Source of the DNA: Aliivibrio wodanis
GTDB lineage: Bacteria > Pseudomonadota > Gammaproteobacteria > Enterobacterales > Vibrionaceae
Direction of reading: 5' to 3'
Assembly (NCBI GenBank): GCA_000953695.1
Contig: LN554846.1
Span: 2,480,001 to 2,544,000 of the forward strand
DNA length: 64,000 nucleotides
The number at the start of each line of letters is the position of its first letter. The stretch's first letter is position 1. Made by a program: the position numbers and the translations under genes. Below, one piece after another: positions 47,166-59,077 of this stretch. The notes beneath the pieces were generated by a model that was given only the letters and a program-made list of their open reading frames with translations, made no database searches and was not told where the DNA came from.

Positions 47166-50100
47166 TTAAGCGTATTTAGTTGCTACTTTAGCGTGTAGCT
47201 CTTGAACAGAGTTAACCGTATTACGGTCATCCGCTTCATGTGCTAAACAGCTAGCAAATGCTGCATTTAGCGTTGTTGTGTAGTTAACTTTAGCTGCAAG
47301 TGCACCACGACGAAGAAGTTTAGAATCTTCAATCGCTTGACGACCAGATGCCGTATTTACGATGTAGGTGTATTCGCCATTCTTGATACGGTCAAGAATG
47401 TGAGGGCGACCTTCGTGTACCTTGTTTACTAGACGAGGGTTAATACCCGCTTCGCCAAGAATAACCGCAGTACCGTGTGTAGCATCTAATTGGTAGCCAA
47501 TTTTAACAAGGTGTTTTGCTAAATCTACAACACGTTTCTTATCGCCTTCACGAACAGAAAGTAATGCACGACCGCCTTCAGGGTATTCTTTGCTACAACC
47601 TAATTCTGCTTTAGCAAATGCTTCAGCAAATGTTACACCAACACCCATAACTTCACCTGTTGAGCGCATTTCAGGACCTAACAGTGGGTCAACGCCAGGG
47701 AATTTGTTGAACGGTAATACCACTTCTTTTACTGAGAAGTAAGGTGGGATAATCTCTTTCGTAAAGCCTTGTGACTCTAGAGATTGGCCAGCCATTACAC
47801 GTGCAGCAATCTTAGCAACTGGCGCACCTGTTGCTTTAGATACGAATGGAACCGTACGTGCAGCACGTGGGTTCACTTCAATTAGATATACTTTGTTATC
47901 TTTAACAGCAAACTGTGTATTCATTAAGCCACGTACACCTAGCTCGAATGCTAGCTTACGTACTTGATCACGCATTACATCTTGGATTTCTTCGCTTAAT
48001 GTATAAGCAGGAAGAGAACACGCTGAGTCACCTGAGTGAACGCCCGCTTGCTCGATGTGCTCCATGATACCAGCGATAACTACTTGCTCACCGTCACAGA
48101 TAGCATCTACATCAACTTCGATTGCATCATCTAGGAAGCTATCAAGAAGTACTGGAGATTCATTTGAAACACTAACGGCTTCATTGAAGTAACGACGTAA
48201 GTCTTGCTCATCGTATACGATTTCCATCGCACGACCACCAAGAACATAAGAAGGACGAACAACTAATGGGAAACCGATTTCACGAGATTTTTCAATCGCT
48301 TGTTCCATTGTTGTTACCGTTGCATTTTCTGGCTGTAGAAGTTCTAAACGGTCTACTGCAACTTGGAAACGCTCACGGTCTTCTGCACGGTCGATAGCGT
48401 CTGGGCTTGTACCGATAATTGGAACACCAGCAGCTTCAAGCGCACGAGCTAGTTTAAGTGGTGTTTGACCACCGTACTGAACGATAACACCTTTTGGTTT
48501 TTCAATACGAACGATAGCTAATACATCTTCCAGAGTTACTGGTTCAAAGTACAGACGGTCAGACGTATCGTAATCAGTAGAAACAGTTTCAGGGTTACAG
48601 TTAACCATGATTGTTTCGTAACCATCTTCACGAAGTGCTAATGATGCGTGTACACAACAGTAATCAAATTCAATACCTTGGCCGATACGGTTTGGACCGC
48701 CGCCTAAGATCATGATCTTATCTTTATCTGTTGGATTTGCTTCACACTCTTCATCGTAAGATGAGTACATGTAAGCCGTATCTGATGAGAACTCAGCAGC
48801 ACATGTATCTACACGTTTGTAAACTGGGTGAATATCATGTTGGTCACGTAGACGACGAATTTCACTTTCAGCTACACCTAATAGTTTAGATAAACGAGCA
48901 TCAGCAAAACCTTTTCGTTTTAGTTGACGAAGTTTGTCTGCTGTTAAGCTAGCGAAACCGCCCGCTTTAACTTCAGCTTCCATCTTAACTAAATCTTCGA
49001 TTTGAACTAAGAACCAACGGTCAACGTTAGTTAAGTTAAATACACCATCAACTGACATACCAGCACGGAATGCATCGGCGATGTACCAGATACGTTCAGC
49101 ACCTGCATCTTTCAATTCGTGACGGATCTTAGTTAATGCATCAGGTGCATCAAGATCAACCATTTCATCAAAACCATCCGCGCCAACTTCTAGGCCACGA
49201 AGTGCTTTTTGTAATGACTCTTGTTGGTTACGACCGATAGCCATAACTTCACCAACAGATTTCATTTGTGTTGTTAGACGATCGTTAGCACCTGCGAATT
49301 TTTCGAAGTTAAAACGAGGGATCTTAGTAACAACATAATCGATTGTTGGTTCAAATGATGCTGGAGTTGCACCACCAGTGATGTCATTCATTAACTCATC
49401 AAGCGTATAACCAATCGCAAGTTTCGCTGCGATTTTTGCAATAGGGAAACCAGTTGCTTTAGACGCTAGAGCTGATGAACGTGATACACGTGGATTCATC
49501 TCGATAACAACCATACGCCCATCTTTCGGGTTGATACCAAACTGTACGTTTGAGCCGCCTGTTTCAACACCAATCTCACGCAGTACTGCTAGAGATGCGT
49601 TACGCATTAGTTGAAATTCTTTATCTGTTAGCGTTTGCGCTGGAGCCACGGTGATCGAATCACCTGTGTGAATGCCCATTGCATCAAAGTTTTCAATCGT
49701 ACATACGATGATACAGTTGTCGTTTTTATCACGAACCACTTCCATCTCGTACTCTTTCCAACCGATCAATGATTCATCGATTAAAAGCTCGTTGGTTGGA
49801 GAAAGATCCAAACCACCACGACAGATTTCTTCAAATTCTTCTTTGTTATACGCGATACCACCGCCCGTACCACCCATCGTAAATGATGGACGAATGATAC
49901 AAGGGAAGCCTACCATCTCAAGAACTTTGTAAGCTTCTTCCATTGTCTTTGCAGTATCAGCCGTTGGACACTCAAGGCCAATTGACTTCATTGCTTTATC
50001 GAAGCGTGAACGGTCTTCTGCTTTATCAATTGCATCAGCCGTTGCACCAATCATCTCAACACCGAACTCAGCAAGCACACCGTGCTTTTCTAAATCAAGC

Positions 50101-50396
50101 GCACAGTTCAATGCCGTTTGGCCACCCATTGTAGGTAGGACTGCATCTGGACGTTCTTTTTCGATGATGTTACGAACCACTTCCCAATGGATAGGTTCAA
50201 TATACGTTGCATCAGCCATGTCTGGGTCAGTCATGATTGTTGCTGGATTAGAGTTCACAAGAATAACGCGGTAGCCTTCTTCACGAAGTGCTTTACACGC
50301 TTGTGCACCAGAGTAGTCAAATTCACATGCTTGGCCGATTACGATTGGGCCTGCACCTAGAATTAGAACGCTTTTAATATCAGTACGTTTTGGCAT
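47166..50396 (-). CDS. carB: carbamoyl-phosphate synthase large subunit
   Basis: Makes carbamoyl phosphate from bicarbonate, ATP and ammonia channelled from CarA, for pyrimidines and arginine. Two homologous ATP-grasp halves: the first begins [24 protein letters not shown], the second near residue 555 with [20 protein letters not shown]. The C-terminal MGS-like allosteric domain (about 935-1076) binds UMP and ornithine in E. coli. The protein is 1076 residues long. It lies 17 bp after carA. Confidence 0.98.
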   Translation of the reverse strand: MPKRTDIKSVLILGAGPIVIGQACEFDYSGAQACKALREEGYRVILVNSNPATIMTDPDMADATYIEPIHWEVVRNIIEKERPDAVLPTMGGQTALNCALDLEKHGVLAEFGVEMIGATADAIDKAEDRSRFDKAMKSIGLECPTADTAKTMEEAYKVLEMVGFPCIIRPSFTMGGTGGGIAYNKEEFEEICRGGLDLSPTNELLIDESLIGWKEYEMEVVRDKNDNCIIVCTIENFDAMGIHTGDSITVAPAQTLTDKEFQLMRNASLAVLREIGVETGGSNVQFGINPKDGRMVVIEMNPRVSRSSALASKATGFPIAKIAAKLAIGYTLDELMNDITGGATPASFEPTIDYVVTKIPRFNFEKFAGANDRLTTQMKSVGEVMAIGRNQQESLQKALRGLEVGADGFDEMVDLDAPDALTKIRHELKDAGAERIWYIADAFRAGMSVDGVFNLTNVDRWFLVQIEDLVKMEAEVKAGGFASLTADKLRQLKRKGFADARLSKLLGVAESEIRRLRDQHDIHPVYKRVDTCAAEFSSDTAYMYSSYDEECEANPTDKDKIMILGGGPNRIGQGIEFDYCCVHASLALREDGYETIMVNCNPETVSTDYDTSDRLYFEPVTLEDVLAIVRIEKPKGVIVQYGGQTPLKLARALEAAGVPIIGTSPDAIDRAEDRERFQVAVDRLELLQPENATVTTMEQAIEKSREIGFPLVVRPSYVLGGRAMEIVYDEQDLRRYFNEAVSVSNESPVLLDSFLDDAIEVDVDAICDGEQVVIAGIMEHIEQAGVHSGDSACSLPAYTLSEEIQDVMRDQVRKLAFELGVRGLMNTQFAVKDNKVYLIEVNPRAARTVPFVSKATGAPVAKIAARVMAGQSLESQGFTKEIIPPYFSVKEVVLPFNKFPGVDPLLGPEMRSTGEVMGVGVTFAEAFAKAELGCSKEYPEGGRALLSVREGDKKRVVDLAKHLVKIGYQLDATHGTAVILGEAGINPRLVNKVHEGRPHILDRIKNGEYTYIVNTASGRQAIEDSKLLRRGALAAKVNYTTTLNAAFASCLAHEADDRNTVNSVQELHAKVATKYA

Positions 50397-50413
50397 CTTA
50401 TTACTACTCCGAA

Positions 50414-51553
50414 TTAAGCTTTATGCTGCTGAATCAATTCAATGAAATGGTTAAACAATGGCGCTGCATCATGTGGACCAGGGCTTGCTTCAGGGTGACC
50501 TTGGAAGCTGAATGCTGGTTTGTCTGTGCGATGAATACCTTGCAGCGTGCCATCAAACAGTGATTTGTGCGTTGCACGTAGGTTTGCAGGAAGTGTTTCT
50601 TCATCTGCCGCAAAACCGTGGTTCTGTGCAGTAATCATTACCACATCACGATCCAAATCTTTAACAGGGTGGTTTGCACCGTGATGGCCAAACTTCATCT
50701 TAACGGTTTGAGCACCTGATGCTAGAGCAAGAATTTGGTGACCAAGACAGATACCAAAGATTGGTAAGCCTTTTTCTAGGAACACTTTTGTTGCTTCGAT
50801 AGCGTAAGTACATGGAGCTGGATCACCAGGGCCATTTGATAGGAATACGCCATCTGGATTCATTGCTAACACTTCTTCAGCTGAAGTTTGAGCAGGAACA
50901 ACCGTTAGACGACAACCGCGGTCAACTAACATGCGTAGGATGTTACGTTTTGCACCGAAATCGTAAGCAACAACGTGGAATGGTAATTCGCTGTCCGCTT
51001 TCTCTTCTGGCAGACCGCCAGTCAGTGTCCAAGAACCTTGCTTCCATTGGTAAGCTTCTGAAGTCGTTACTTCTTTCGCTAAGTCCATTCCCTTAAGACC
51101 TGGGAACTCTTTTGCTTGAGCAAGTGCAAATGCTTCATCTAGGTTGTTGCCCGCTACGATACAACCGTTTTGAGCACCTTTTTCACGCAAAATTCGAGTC
51201 AGCTTACGCGTATCGATATCAGCAATGCCGACAATGTTTTGAGATTTAAGATATTCAGAAAGAGTTTGTTCACTGCGGAAGTTTGAAGCTAGAAGAGGAA
51301 GATCGCGAATCACAAGGCCTTGAGCGTGGATAGAAGAAGATTCTTCATCTTCGGAATTGATTCCGGTATTGCCAATGTGAGGATAAGTAAGAGTAACGAT
51401 TTGTTGAGAATAGGAAGGATCAGTAAGAATTTCTTGGTACCCCGTCATCGAGGTATTAAAAACGACTTCACCAACGGCCGAGCCATCTGCTCCAATCGAT
51501 TGACCGCGGAACACTGTCCCATCTTCTAGGACTAACAGCGCTGATTTACTCAA
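50414..51553 (-). CDS. carA: carbamoyl-phosphate synthase small (glutaminase) subunit
   Basis: Hydrolyses glutamine and passes ammonia to CarB. The class I amidotransferase nucleophile is in [11 protein letters not shown], with His and Glu in [11 protein letters not shown]. The N-terminal [16 protein letters not shown] is universal. I chose a TTG start (51551-51553), giving [12 protein letters not shown] like E. coli [12 protein letters not shown], because GGAGG lies eight bases upstream. The longer frame to 51565 would start inside that ribosome site. 379 residues. Confidence 0.96.
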   Translation of the reverse strand: MSKSALLVLEDGTVFRGQSIGADGSAVGEVVFNTSMTGYQEILTDPSYSQQIVTLTYPHIGNTGINSEDEESSSIHAQGLVIRDLPLLASNFRSEQTLSEYLKSQNIVGIADIDTRKLTRILREKGAQNGCIVAGNNLDEAFALAQAKEFPGLKGMDLAKEVTTSEAYQWKQGSWTLTGGLPEEKADSELPFHVVAYDFGAKRNILRMLVDRGCRLTVVPAQTSAEEVLAMNPDGVFLSNGPGDPAPCTYAIEATKVFLEKGLPIFGICLGHQILALASGAQTVKMKFGHHGANHPVKDLDRDVVMITAQNHGFAADEETLPANLRATHKSLFDGTLQGIHRTDKPAFSFQGHPEASPGPHDAAPLFNHFIELIQQHKA

Positions 51554-51624
51554 GACAACCTCCAAACATAATAAACATTCAACCTTACAGCATAGTAATG
51601 CAAAGTTGTTTTTTTAGAACCAAA

Positions 51625-51653
51625 ATTCTAACTTCAAGTACGAATTTTGACAA
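51625..51653 (-). promoter_or_regulatory. carAB proximal promoter with operator-like dyad
   Basis: TTGTCA (plus 51648-51653), 17 bases and TAGAAT (plus 51625-51630). The dyad CAAAATTC / GAATTTTG (51621-51628, 51642-51649; 13 bases between) overlaps both hexamers and could be an operator. It does not match the ARG box closely. E. coli carAB also has two tandem promoters. Confidence 0.5.
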
Positions 51654-51662
51654 ATTGGCGAA

Positions 51663-51691
51663 ATTTTAGAGATCTATATGATGTCTGTCAA
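51663..51691 (-). promoter_or_regulatory. carAB distal promoter with pyrBI-like AATTTG start
   Basis: Perfect TTGACA (plus 51686-51691), 17 bases and TAAAAT (plus 51663-51668). Six bases later the minus strand reads AATTTG (from about 51656), the initially transcribed sequence that gives UTP-sensitive reiterative transcription at E. coli pyrBI. Confidence 0.7.
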
Positions 51692-51699
51692 TAAAAAAC

Positions 51700-52062
51700 A
51701 CATTTAAAAATGACTTTTTTAGGCAACTCACTACAAAAAAGTAATTTCAATAGCAAAACAATCACTTTAACCATCTAATGTGATGATTATTTACCCTTAA
51801 AATGATTTTCTGCATATTCAATCTTTTTTCATCATAAGAAATTACTGTTCAAAATATAGCAAACGTTAAAACACCAAGTTAATAGTTAAAAATAGAGGCT
51901 TTATACAAAAAACCAGCTATAGCAAACAAAACAAGACATAAACTTAATAAATATTTGTCATTCCATAAAAGAAAAGCAACGCCATCAAATAACCAAACCG
52001 TTTAATACGGTTCACCATTCGTGCATAAAGCATGATTAACAGGTCGTTGCAGTATTTATAGT
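51700..52062. other. AT-rich gap between dapB terminator and carAB promoters
   Basis: I see no convincing gene. AACCG / CGGTT (about 51995-52011) can form a small hairpin. A 29-codon frame on the minus strand (51944-52033) lacks a ribosome site. Confidence 0.5.
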
Positions 52063-52098
52063 TAAAAAAAAGCCCGAATCAATAACGATTCGGGCTTA
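52063..52098 (-). terminator. terminator after dapB
   Basis: On the minus strand AAGCCCGAATCG / CGATTCGGGCTT-type arms (52072-52082, 52086-52096) are followed by eight T. Confidence 0.88.
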
Positions 52099-52107
52099 AT
52101 ATAAATA

Positions 52108-52932
<825 letters not shown>

Positions 52933-52989
52933 TTAAAATGCTTATCCTTGCACTCTATCTTAATTTTTCTAGTTCGACTATATGAAGTT

Positions 52990-53934
52990 CTAAGACACCG
53001 TTTTTATTTGTAATTCTTTTGGTACTTCAAAGAACATGTTTTCTTCACGTCCAGCTAATTCATCAACCGTCGTGCCACCAAGTGCTTTTACTTTCTCTAT
53101 AATCTGATTAACAAGCTCTTCAGGAGCAGATGCACCCGCGGTGACGCCAATTTTAGCTTTCTCTGTTAACCATTCTTCTTTTAAATCTTCAGGGCAATCT
53201 ATCAAATAACTGGTTGTGCCTAATTTTTCTGATAATTCACGAAGCCTATTTGAGTTCGATGAATTTTTAGAGCCTACGACTATCATAATATCGACTTGAT
53301 TAGCCATATCTCGCACCGCATCTTGACGATTTTGTGTTGCATAACAAATATCATCTTTACGTGGGCCTTGAATCTCAGGGAATACACGGCGAAGTTCATC
53401 AATGACGTCTGCTGTTTCATCAACAGACAGTGTTGTTTGACTTACGTAATGCAGGTTGCTTTCATCACGAACACTCAGCTTTTCAACATCCGCTGGTGTT
53501 TCAACTAAATACATCCCTCCCGCTTCGCTAGTATATTGCCCCATCGTACCTTCAACCTCAGGATGGCCAGCATGACCAATCAATACGACTTCTATATTCT
53601 TCTTACTAGCACGAGCAACTTCCATATGAACTTTTGTTACTAATGGGCAAGTTGCATCAAACACGGTTAATGCACGATCTTTTGCTTCTTTACGTACCGC
53701 TTGAGAAACACCGTGAGCTGAAAAAATAACGATATTATCGTCAGGTACTTCATCTAACTCTTTAATAAAAATAGCACCACGCTGTTTTAAACCCTCAACA
53801 ACAAAGCGGTTATGTACCACTTCATTACGTACATAAATAGGGGCTTCATACAATTCAAGAGCTCGCTCAACAATACTAATGGCACGATCGACGCCAGCAC
53901 AAAATCCACGAGGGTTAGCTAATACTATTTTCAT
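52990..53934 (-). CDS. ispH: 4-hydroxy-3-methylbut-2-enyl diphosphate reductase
   Basis: Last enzyme of the MEP isoprenoid pathway, making IPP and DMAPP with a 4Fe-4S cluster. The three cluster cysteines are in [12 protein letters not shown] (Cys12), [12 protein letters not shown] (about 96) and [11 protein letters not shown] (about 197). At 314 residues it matches E. coli (316). It follows fkpB by 24 bp, the same fkpB-ispH order as E. coli. Confidence 0.97.
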   Translation of the reverse strand: MKIVLANPRGFCAGVDRAISIVERALELYEAPIYVRNEVVHNRFVVEGLKQRGAIFIKELDEVPDDNIVIFSAHGVSQAVRKEAKDRALTVFDATCPLVTKVHMEVARASKKNIEVVLIGHAGHPEVEGTMGQYTSEAGGMYLVETPADVEKLSVRDESNLHYVSQTTLSVDETADVIDELRRVFPEIQGPRKDDICYATQNRQDAVRDMANQVDIMIVVGSKNSSNSNRLRELSEKLGTTSYLIDCPEDLKEEWLTEKAKIGVTAGASAPEELVNQIIEKVKALGGTTVDELAGREENMFFEVPKELQIKTVS

Positions 53935-53958
53935 TTTTTATCTCTATTTAGTGTTGGT

Positions 53959-54390
53959 TTAACCAACCGCTACAATTTCTACGTCAAAGATAACATCTTG
54001 ACCCGCTAATGGGTGATTAAAATCAACCGTAACTGAATCGCCAGCAATCTCGGTAATAATCCCTGGAATATCTACGCCATCAGGCCCACTGAATGCCATA
54101 ATGGTACCCACCTCAGCGGCTGCATCTCCGACAAAACGACTTTTGTCCATATGATGAATATTATCAGGGTTAGGCAAACCAAAAGCATCTTCTGCGCCAA
54201 GCTCAATACTTTTTGATTGTTCAGCTTCTAACCCTAATAAACACTTCTCAAAGTTATTACTAATACTGCCATCACCCATGGTGAACTTTGCCGCTTTTCC
54301 TCCAGTATTCGTACTGTCCGCAACTGAACCATCTTTTAGTTTGATTGTGAAATGTAGAGTGACTTCGCTATTGCTTTCAATTTTTGACAT
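53959..54390 (-). CDS. fkpB: FKBP-type peptidyl-prolyl isomerase (FkpB/SlpA)
   Basis: SlyD-like cytoplasmic proline isomerase and chaperone. The FKBP half-barrels (VTLHFTIKLKDGSVADST and VTVDFNHPLAGQDVIFDVEI) flank the inserted flap with LGAEDAFGLPNPDNIH. The protein is 143 residues long, with no metal-binding C-terminal tail. In E. coli it follows lspA directly; here a 160-bp repeat element and a terminator lie between, so the fkpB-ispH transcript probably starts independently. Confidence 0.93.
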   Translation of the reverse strand: MSKIESNSEVTLHFTIKLKDGSVADSTNTGGKAAKFTMGDGSISNNFEKCLLGLEAEQSKSIELGAEDAFGLPNPDNIHHMDKSRFVGDAAAEVGTIMAFSGPDGVDIPGIITEIAGDSVTVDFNHPLAGQDVIFDVEIVAVG

Positions 54391-54410
54391 TTTCTTTCCC
54401 TAGATATCTT

Positions 54411-54572
54411 ATACCAATGTAACTAATTAGATGATCTATTTATTACGCAGGAAAATCACTTAAGAGTCAGGCAAAAATTCTTATAAGTAGTTATTCTACG
54501 ATAATAATTTTTAACGCAACTATTGAGTGATTTAACCAGTAATAATGATCAGGTAATTAATGGAATTGGTAT
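54411..54572. mobile_element. 162-bp imperfect palindromic repeat element (MITE- or REP-like)
   Basis: Ends ATACCAAT (54411-54418) and ATTGGTAT (54565-54572) are exact inverted repeats. The whole element folds on itself: the left arm from GATC (54433) through TATTTATTAC, AAATCACTT and AAAAATT is mirrored on the right by AATTTTT, AGTGATTT, GTAATAAT and GATC. No coding capacity. A half copy stands at 14203-14239. It looks like a non-autonomous dispersed repeat; target duplications are not clear. Confidence 0.65.
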
Positions 54573-54585
54573 TAATTTAATACTT

Positions 54586-54622
54586 AAAAAAAACGCCACC
54601 TCGAGTTCACGGGCAGCGTTAA
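54586..54622 (-). terminator. terminator after lspA
   Basis: Minus-strand AACGCTGCC pairs with GGTGGCGTT (two wobbles) around about 11 bases, then eight T. Confidence 0.75.
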
Positions 54623-54638
54623 TTTACTTTCTTTTTAT

Positions 54639-55154
54639 TTACTGTGCTTTTTTACTAGTACGAAAACCATCTAGAATGATAAGTCCCGCACCAATACAAA
54701 TTGCAGCATCTGCTAAATTGAAAGCTGGCCAGTGGTAATTACCCCAATAGAAATCAAGGTAATCCACGACAAAACCATGAACTAAGCGATCAAACACATT
54801 ACCAATCGCACCGCCAATGATCAGTGCATAAGCCATGTTGTTTAGTTTGTCAGTTTGCGGCGCTTTACGCATCCAATAACCCAATAAACTACACACAGCA
54901 ACAGCAATGCCAGTAAAGAACCAACGCTGCCAACCTGCTTGATCACTTAAAAAGCTAAATGCAGCACCATAGTTATGAACATAAAGAAAATTAAAGAATG
55001 GCAATACCTCAATGCGGTTTGCCCAACCATAACCCATCTCTTTCATCACAAATAATTTGATACTGATGTCTGCCATAAAGATGATCCCCGCCAGCCATAG
55101 CCAGCGAAGTCCTGATTCTTTAAGCAGCGGTAATGTCTTATTATCGCTAGTCAT
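54639..55154 (-). CDS. lspA: lipoprotein signal peptidase
   Basis: Inner-membrane aspartyl protease cleaving prolipoprotein signal peptides. Four membrane helices are predicted. The conserved [22 protein letters not shown] carries both catalytic aspartates. At 171 residues it is close to E. coli (164). The start shares one base with the ileS stop, so ileS-lspA are coupled, as in most gammaproteobacteria. Confidence 0.97.
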   Translation of the reverse strand: MTSDNKTLPLLKESGLRWLWLAGIIFMADISIKLFVMKEMGYGWANRIEVLPFFNFLYVHNYGAAFSFLSDQAGWQRWFFTGIAVAVCSLLGYWMRKAPQTDKLNNMAYALIIGGAIGNVFDRLVHGFVVDYLDFYWGNYHWPAFNLADAAICIGAGLIILDGFRTSKKAQ

Positions 55155-58018
55155 TATGCAAATTTACGCTCTTCGCCTTCGCCGCTAACGTTAGATACAC
55201 AACGACCACATACTTCTTCGTGACCTTCGATAGTACCTACATCAGCAACATGGTGCCAACAACGCTCACACTTCGCAGCTTCAGAAGCGGCAACATCTAC
55301 AAACAGACCTTCAAGTTCTGTTGCTTTTGCTGATTCTGTTTTTTCGCTTAGTGGTTTCACTGTCGCACTTGATGTTAGAAGAACAAAACGTAACTCATCT
55401 TCAAGTTTATTAATTTTAGCCGCTAGTGCATCGTCTGCGTATAGCGTAACTTCAGCTTGAAGTGAACCACCGATAACTTTCTCACTACGAGCAGTTTCTA
55501 GCAGTTTGTTTACTGATGCACGAACCGCTTGGATTTCAGTCCAGAATTCATTATTAAATTCTTCGCCTTCAGCAAGATCAAACAGGCCTTGGTACCACTC
55601 ACCTGTGAATACGAATTTCTCGCGCTCACCTGGCATTTCATTCCAGATCTCATCTGCTGTGAATGACATGATTGGTGCCATCCAACGAACAAGAGCTTCT
55701 ACAATGTAGTAAAGCGCAGTTTGACAGCTACGTTGAGCGTGACCACTTTGCTTCGCTGTGTATTGGCGATCTTTAATTACGTCTAAGTAGAAAGAACCCA
55801 TTTCGATTGAACAGAAGTGCATCAAACGCTGAGTTACTTCATGAAGATTGTATTCCTCAAAAGACTTAATGATCTCTTCTTGTGCAGCAAATGCACGACC
55901 AACAGCCCAGCGATCCAGAGCAACCATTTCTTCAGCAGGAACGATGTCTGTTTCTGGGTTAAAGCCGTTTAGATTCGCTAAGAAGAAACGTGCTGTGTTA
56001 CGAATACGACGGTATGCGTCAGCTGAACGTTTTAGGATTTCATCAGAAACCGCAACTTCGTTAGTGTAATCCGTTGAAGCAACCCATAGACGAAGAATAT
56101 CTGCGCCTAGTTTGTTCGTTACGTCTTTCGGTGCAACTACGTTACCGATAGATTTAGACATCTTACGACCATTACCATCTACCACGAAACCGTGTGTTAG
56201 TACTTGGCGGTAAGGTGCTTTACCTTTCATTGCAACAGAAGAGATCAGTGATGATTGGAACCAACCACGGTGTTGATCTGAACCTTCTAAGTAAAGGTCA
56301 GCACTGTGTGTTCTTTCTTCTTTTTCTTCTGGGAAGTCATACTCTTCACGAGAATCAACAACCGAGAAGTGAGTAACACCTGAGTCAAACCATACGTCTA
56401 ATGTATCTAATACTTTTTCGTATTTAGCAGCGTCATCTTCACCCATAAGCTCAGCGGCATCTACATCCCACCATGCTTGAATGCCTTTCTCTTCAACTAG
56501 CTTAGCTACTTTTTCAATTAGCTCTAGTGAATTAGGGTGTAGTTCAGAGGTTTCTTTGTGAACGAATAGAGCGATTGGCACACCCCAAGTACGTTGACGA
56601 GAGATACACCACTCAGGACGACCTTCGATCATACCTTCGATGCGGTTTTGACCCCACTCTGGCATCCACTCAACACTCTTCACTTCTTCTAATGCTTTTG
56701 CACGAAGACCCGCTTGATCCATTGAGATGAACCATTGTGGTGTTGCACGGAAGATAATTGGCGTTTTGTGTCTCCAGCAATGTGGGTAGCTGTGCTCGTA
56801 CGCGTGATGATGCAGTAATGCACCTTTCTCTTTTAACACTTCAAGAACTGAATCGTTCGCTTTGAATACGTGTTGACCAGCAAACAGTTCAGTATCAGGA
56901 AGGTATACACCGTTTGAACCTACTGGGTTTGCAACTTCTAGATCGTATTTCTTACCAACCACGAAATCTTCTTGACCGTGACCAGGAGCTGTATGAACGA
57001 TACCTGTACCTGAATCTGTCGTTACGTGCTCGCCTAAAATAGCCGGAACCGTAAAACCATAGAATGGGTGATTGAATTGAAGAAGCTCTAAATCAGACCC
57101 TTTTGCAAAACCTAAGTTATGGAAATGCTCGATACCAGCACGATCCATTACAGATTTAGCTAGCTCAGATGCAAGGATTAGACGTTGTGCTTTTTGCTCA
57201 CCATGTGCTTCAACTTGAACTAATACGTATTCAAGATCAGCATGTAATGCTACTGCACGGTTAGCGGGAAGAGTCCAAGGTGTCGTTGTCCAGATAACAA
57301 CCGATACTTCACCTTCACCTTGATGACCTTCAGGCGTGCTGAATTTTGCTAATGTTGCTGCTTCGTCTGCCGCAATAAAACGCACATCAATAGATGGAGA
57401 TACTTTATCTTGGTATTCAACTTCTGCTTCAGCAAGTGCTGAACCACAATCTGTACACCAATGAACAGGTTTAAAACCTTTAAGTAGGTGACCTTGATCA
57501 GCAATTTTACCCAGTGAACGGATAATGTTTGCTTCAGTACCAAAATCCATAGTGCGGTATGGTTTGTCCCACTCGCCCATGATACCTAAACGTTTAAAGC
57601 TTTCTTTTTGGCCTTCAACTTGACCTGCCGCGTATTTACGACACTCTTCACGGAATTCAGCCGCAGAGATTTTTTGACCAGGCTTGCCTTTTTTCTTCTC
57701 TACCATTAATTCAATTGGTAGACCGTGACAATCCCAACCTGGAATGTACGGTGCATCAAAGCCAGAAAGTGTCTTTGACTTAATAATAATGTCTTTAAGA
57801 ATCTTGTTTAATGCGTGACCAATATGGATGTCACCATTTGCATAAGGAGGACCGTCGTGTAATACGAACGATTTTTTACCTTTTTTCGCTTTACGGATCT
57901 CGCCGTAAAGATCTTCATCATACCAACGCTTTAGCATTACTGGCTCACGATTAGCCAAGTTACCGCGCATTGGGAATCCTGTTTCAGGCAGGTTCAAGGT
58001 TTCTTTATAGTCACTCAT
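55154..58018 (-). CDS. ileS: isoleucyl-tRNA synthetase
   Basis: Charges tRNA-Ile and edits misactivated valine. Class I motifs: [15 protein letters not shown] (HIGH) near residue 60 and [11 protein letters not shown] (KMSKS) near 605. The editing insertion (CP1) lies between about 185 and 400, with [12 protein letters not shown]. The C-terminal zinc site is in CERCWHH...CGRCVSN. At 954 residues it is slightly longer than E. coli (938). It follows ribF by 37 bp. Confidence 0.98.
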   Translation of the reverse strand: MSDYKETLNLPETGFPMRGNLANREPVMLKRWYDEDLYGEIRKAKKGKKSFVLHDGPPYANGDIHIGHALNKILKDIIIKSKTLSGFDAPYIPGWDCHGLPIELMVEKKKGKPGQKISAAEFREECRKYAAGQVEGQKESFKRLGIMGEWDKPYRTMDFGTEANIIRSLGKIADQGHLLKGFKPVHWCTDCGSALAEAEVEYQDKVSPSIDVRFIAADEAATLAKFSTPEGHQGEGEVSVVIWTTTPWTLPANRAVALHADLEYVLVQVEAHGEQKAQRLILASELAKSVMDRAGIEHFHNLGFAKGSDLELLQFNHPFYGFTVPAILGEHVTTDSGTGIVHTAPGHGQEDFVVGKKYDLEVANPVGSNGVYLPDTELFAGQHVFKANDSVLEVLKEKGALLHHHAYEHSYPHCWRHKTPIIFRATPQWFISMDQAGLRAKALEEVKSVEWMPEWGQNRIEGMIEGRPEWCISRQRTWGVPIALFVHKETSELHPNSLELIEKVAKLVEEKGIQAWWDVDAAELMGEDDAAKYEKVLDTLDVWFDSGVTHFSVVDSREEYDFPEEKEERTHSADLYLEGSDQHRGWFQSSLISSVAMKGKAPYRQVLTHGFVVDGNGRKMSKSIGNVVAPKDVTNKLGADILRLWVASTDYTNEVAVSDEILKRSADAYRRIRNTARFFLANLNGFNPETDIVPAEEMVALDRWAVGRAFAAQEEIIKSFEEYNLHEVTQRLMHFCSIEMGSFYLDVIKDRQYTAKQSGHAQRSCQTALYYIVEALVRWMAPIMSFTADEIWNEMPGEREKFVFTGEWYQGLFDLAEGEEFNNEFWTEIQAVRASVNKLLETARSEKVIGGSLQAEVTLYADDALAAKINKLEDELRFVLLTSSATVKPLSEKTESAKATELEGLFVDVAASEAAKCERCWHHVADVGTIEGHEEVCGRCVSNVSGEGEERKFA

Positions 58019-58055
58019 CGATTCTTAATTCCGTTACATTGGGCGAAATGAAATG

Positions 58056-58988
58056 TTATCTGTTTTCAGACAGCCACACCCGTGCTGCCTGAGAATCTAA
58101 TTCTATTTGTTGTTTTAATGCGTCAAATGACTCAAATTTATGCTCATCACGCAACTTACAAAGTAACTCCACATCCAATTGCTGGCCATATAAATTGCCT
58201 TTGTAATCGAAGAAGTGAACTTCCAGTTGTTGACGAACGCCATTTACCGTTGGACGGTTACCTATATTGGCGACACCACCTAATTGTTTACCATTACTGT
58301 CTTTGGCTTGAACAACATAAACGCCAGACACAGGAGAAACACAACGCTTTAATGGAATATTCGCAGTAGGGAAACCTATCGTTCTCCCTAATTTTCGACC
58401 ATGTGAAACACGGCCTGTAATACTATAATTTCGCCCTAACATCGTGGCGACATCTTCAAATCTGTCTTCAGCAAGTGCATTCCGAATAGCAGTACTGCTG
58501 ACTCGTTGTTGTTGCAGACAAAAGCTTTGTGTATTTACTACTTCAAAGCCGTATTTTTTACCTGCTTTTTGTAGCATTTCAAAGTTACCTTGCCGATGTT
58601 GTCCAAAACAAAAATCATCACCAACAACCAGAAACTTAACACCCAATAGCTTAACCAACAAGTGCTCAACGAATTCATCTGCCGTTTGCTGTGCAAATTT
58701 ATGATTAAAATTAATACAAAGCAGACGCTCTATATTCAATTTATCAAGCTGAACAAACTTATCTCGTAAACGAGTCAATCGAGCAGGCGCTTTCTCTTTA
58801 GCAAAAAATTCCATTGGTTGTGGATCAAATGTCATTACGACAGATGGTAAACCTAATTGCTTAGCTTTAGCCTTAACCTGTTGTAATACTTGTTGATGTC
58901 CTAAATGAACACCGTCAAAATTACCAATAGTCATTACGCAACCGTGATGGTCTGCCGTAATATTATGAATGCCTCGGATTAATTCCAT
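58056..58988 (-). CDS. ribF: bifunctional riboflavin kinase / FAD synthetase
   Basis: Converts riboflavin to FMN and FMN to FAD. The N-terminal nucleotidyltransferase carries GNFDGVHLGHQQVL. The C-terminal kinase domain carries GRTIGFPTANIPL and GVANIGNRPTV. At 310 residues it is close to E. coli RibF (313). It sits between murJ and ileS, the conserved order. Confidence 0.97.
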   Translation of the reverse strand: MELIRGIHNITADHHGCVMTIGNFDGVHLGHQQVLQQVKAKAKQLGLPSVVMTFDPQPMEFFAKEKAPARLTRLRDKFVQLDKLNIERLLCINFNHKFAQQTADEFVEHLLVKLLGVKFLVVGDDFCFGQHRQGNFEMLQKAGKKYGFEVVNTQSFCLQQQRVSSTAIRNALAEDRFEDVATMLGRNYSITGRVSHGRKLGRTIGFPTANIPLKRCVSPVSGVYVVQAKDSNGKQLGGVANIGNRPTVNGVRQQLEVHFFDYKGNLYGQQLDVELLCKLRDEHKFESFDALKQQIELDSQAARVWLSENR

Positions 58989-59077
58989 TATCTCAATATC
59001 AAGTTATTTGATTAAAAAAACTGACGAATTATATACTAATGCGTCCAACCAAACCACTGAACAACGTAATTCTTACT

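Noticed and set aside
51944-52033. 29-codon minus-strand frame with a hydrophobic, basic product between dapB and carA
   Set aside because: No ribosome site before either ATG, placed after the dapB terminator, and chance is sufficient to explain it.
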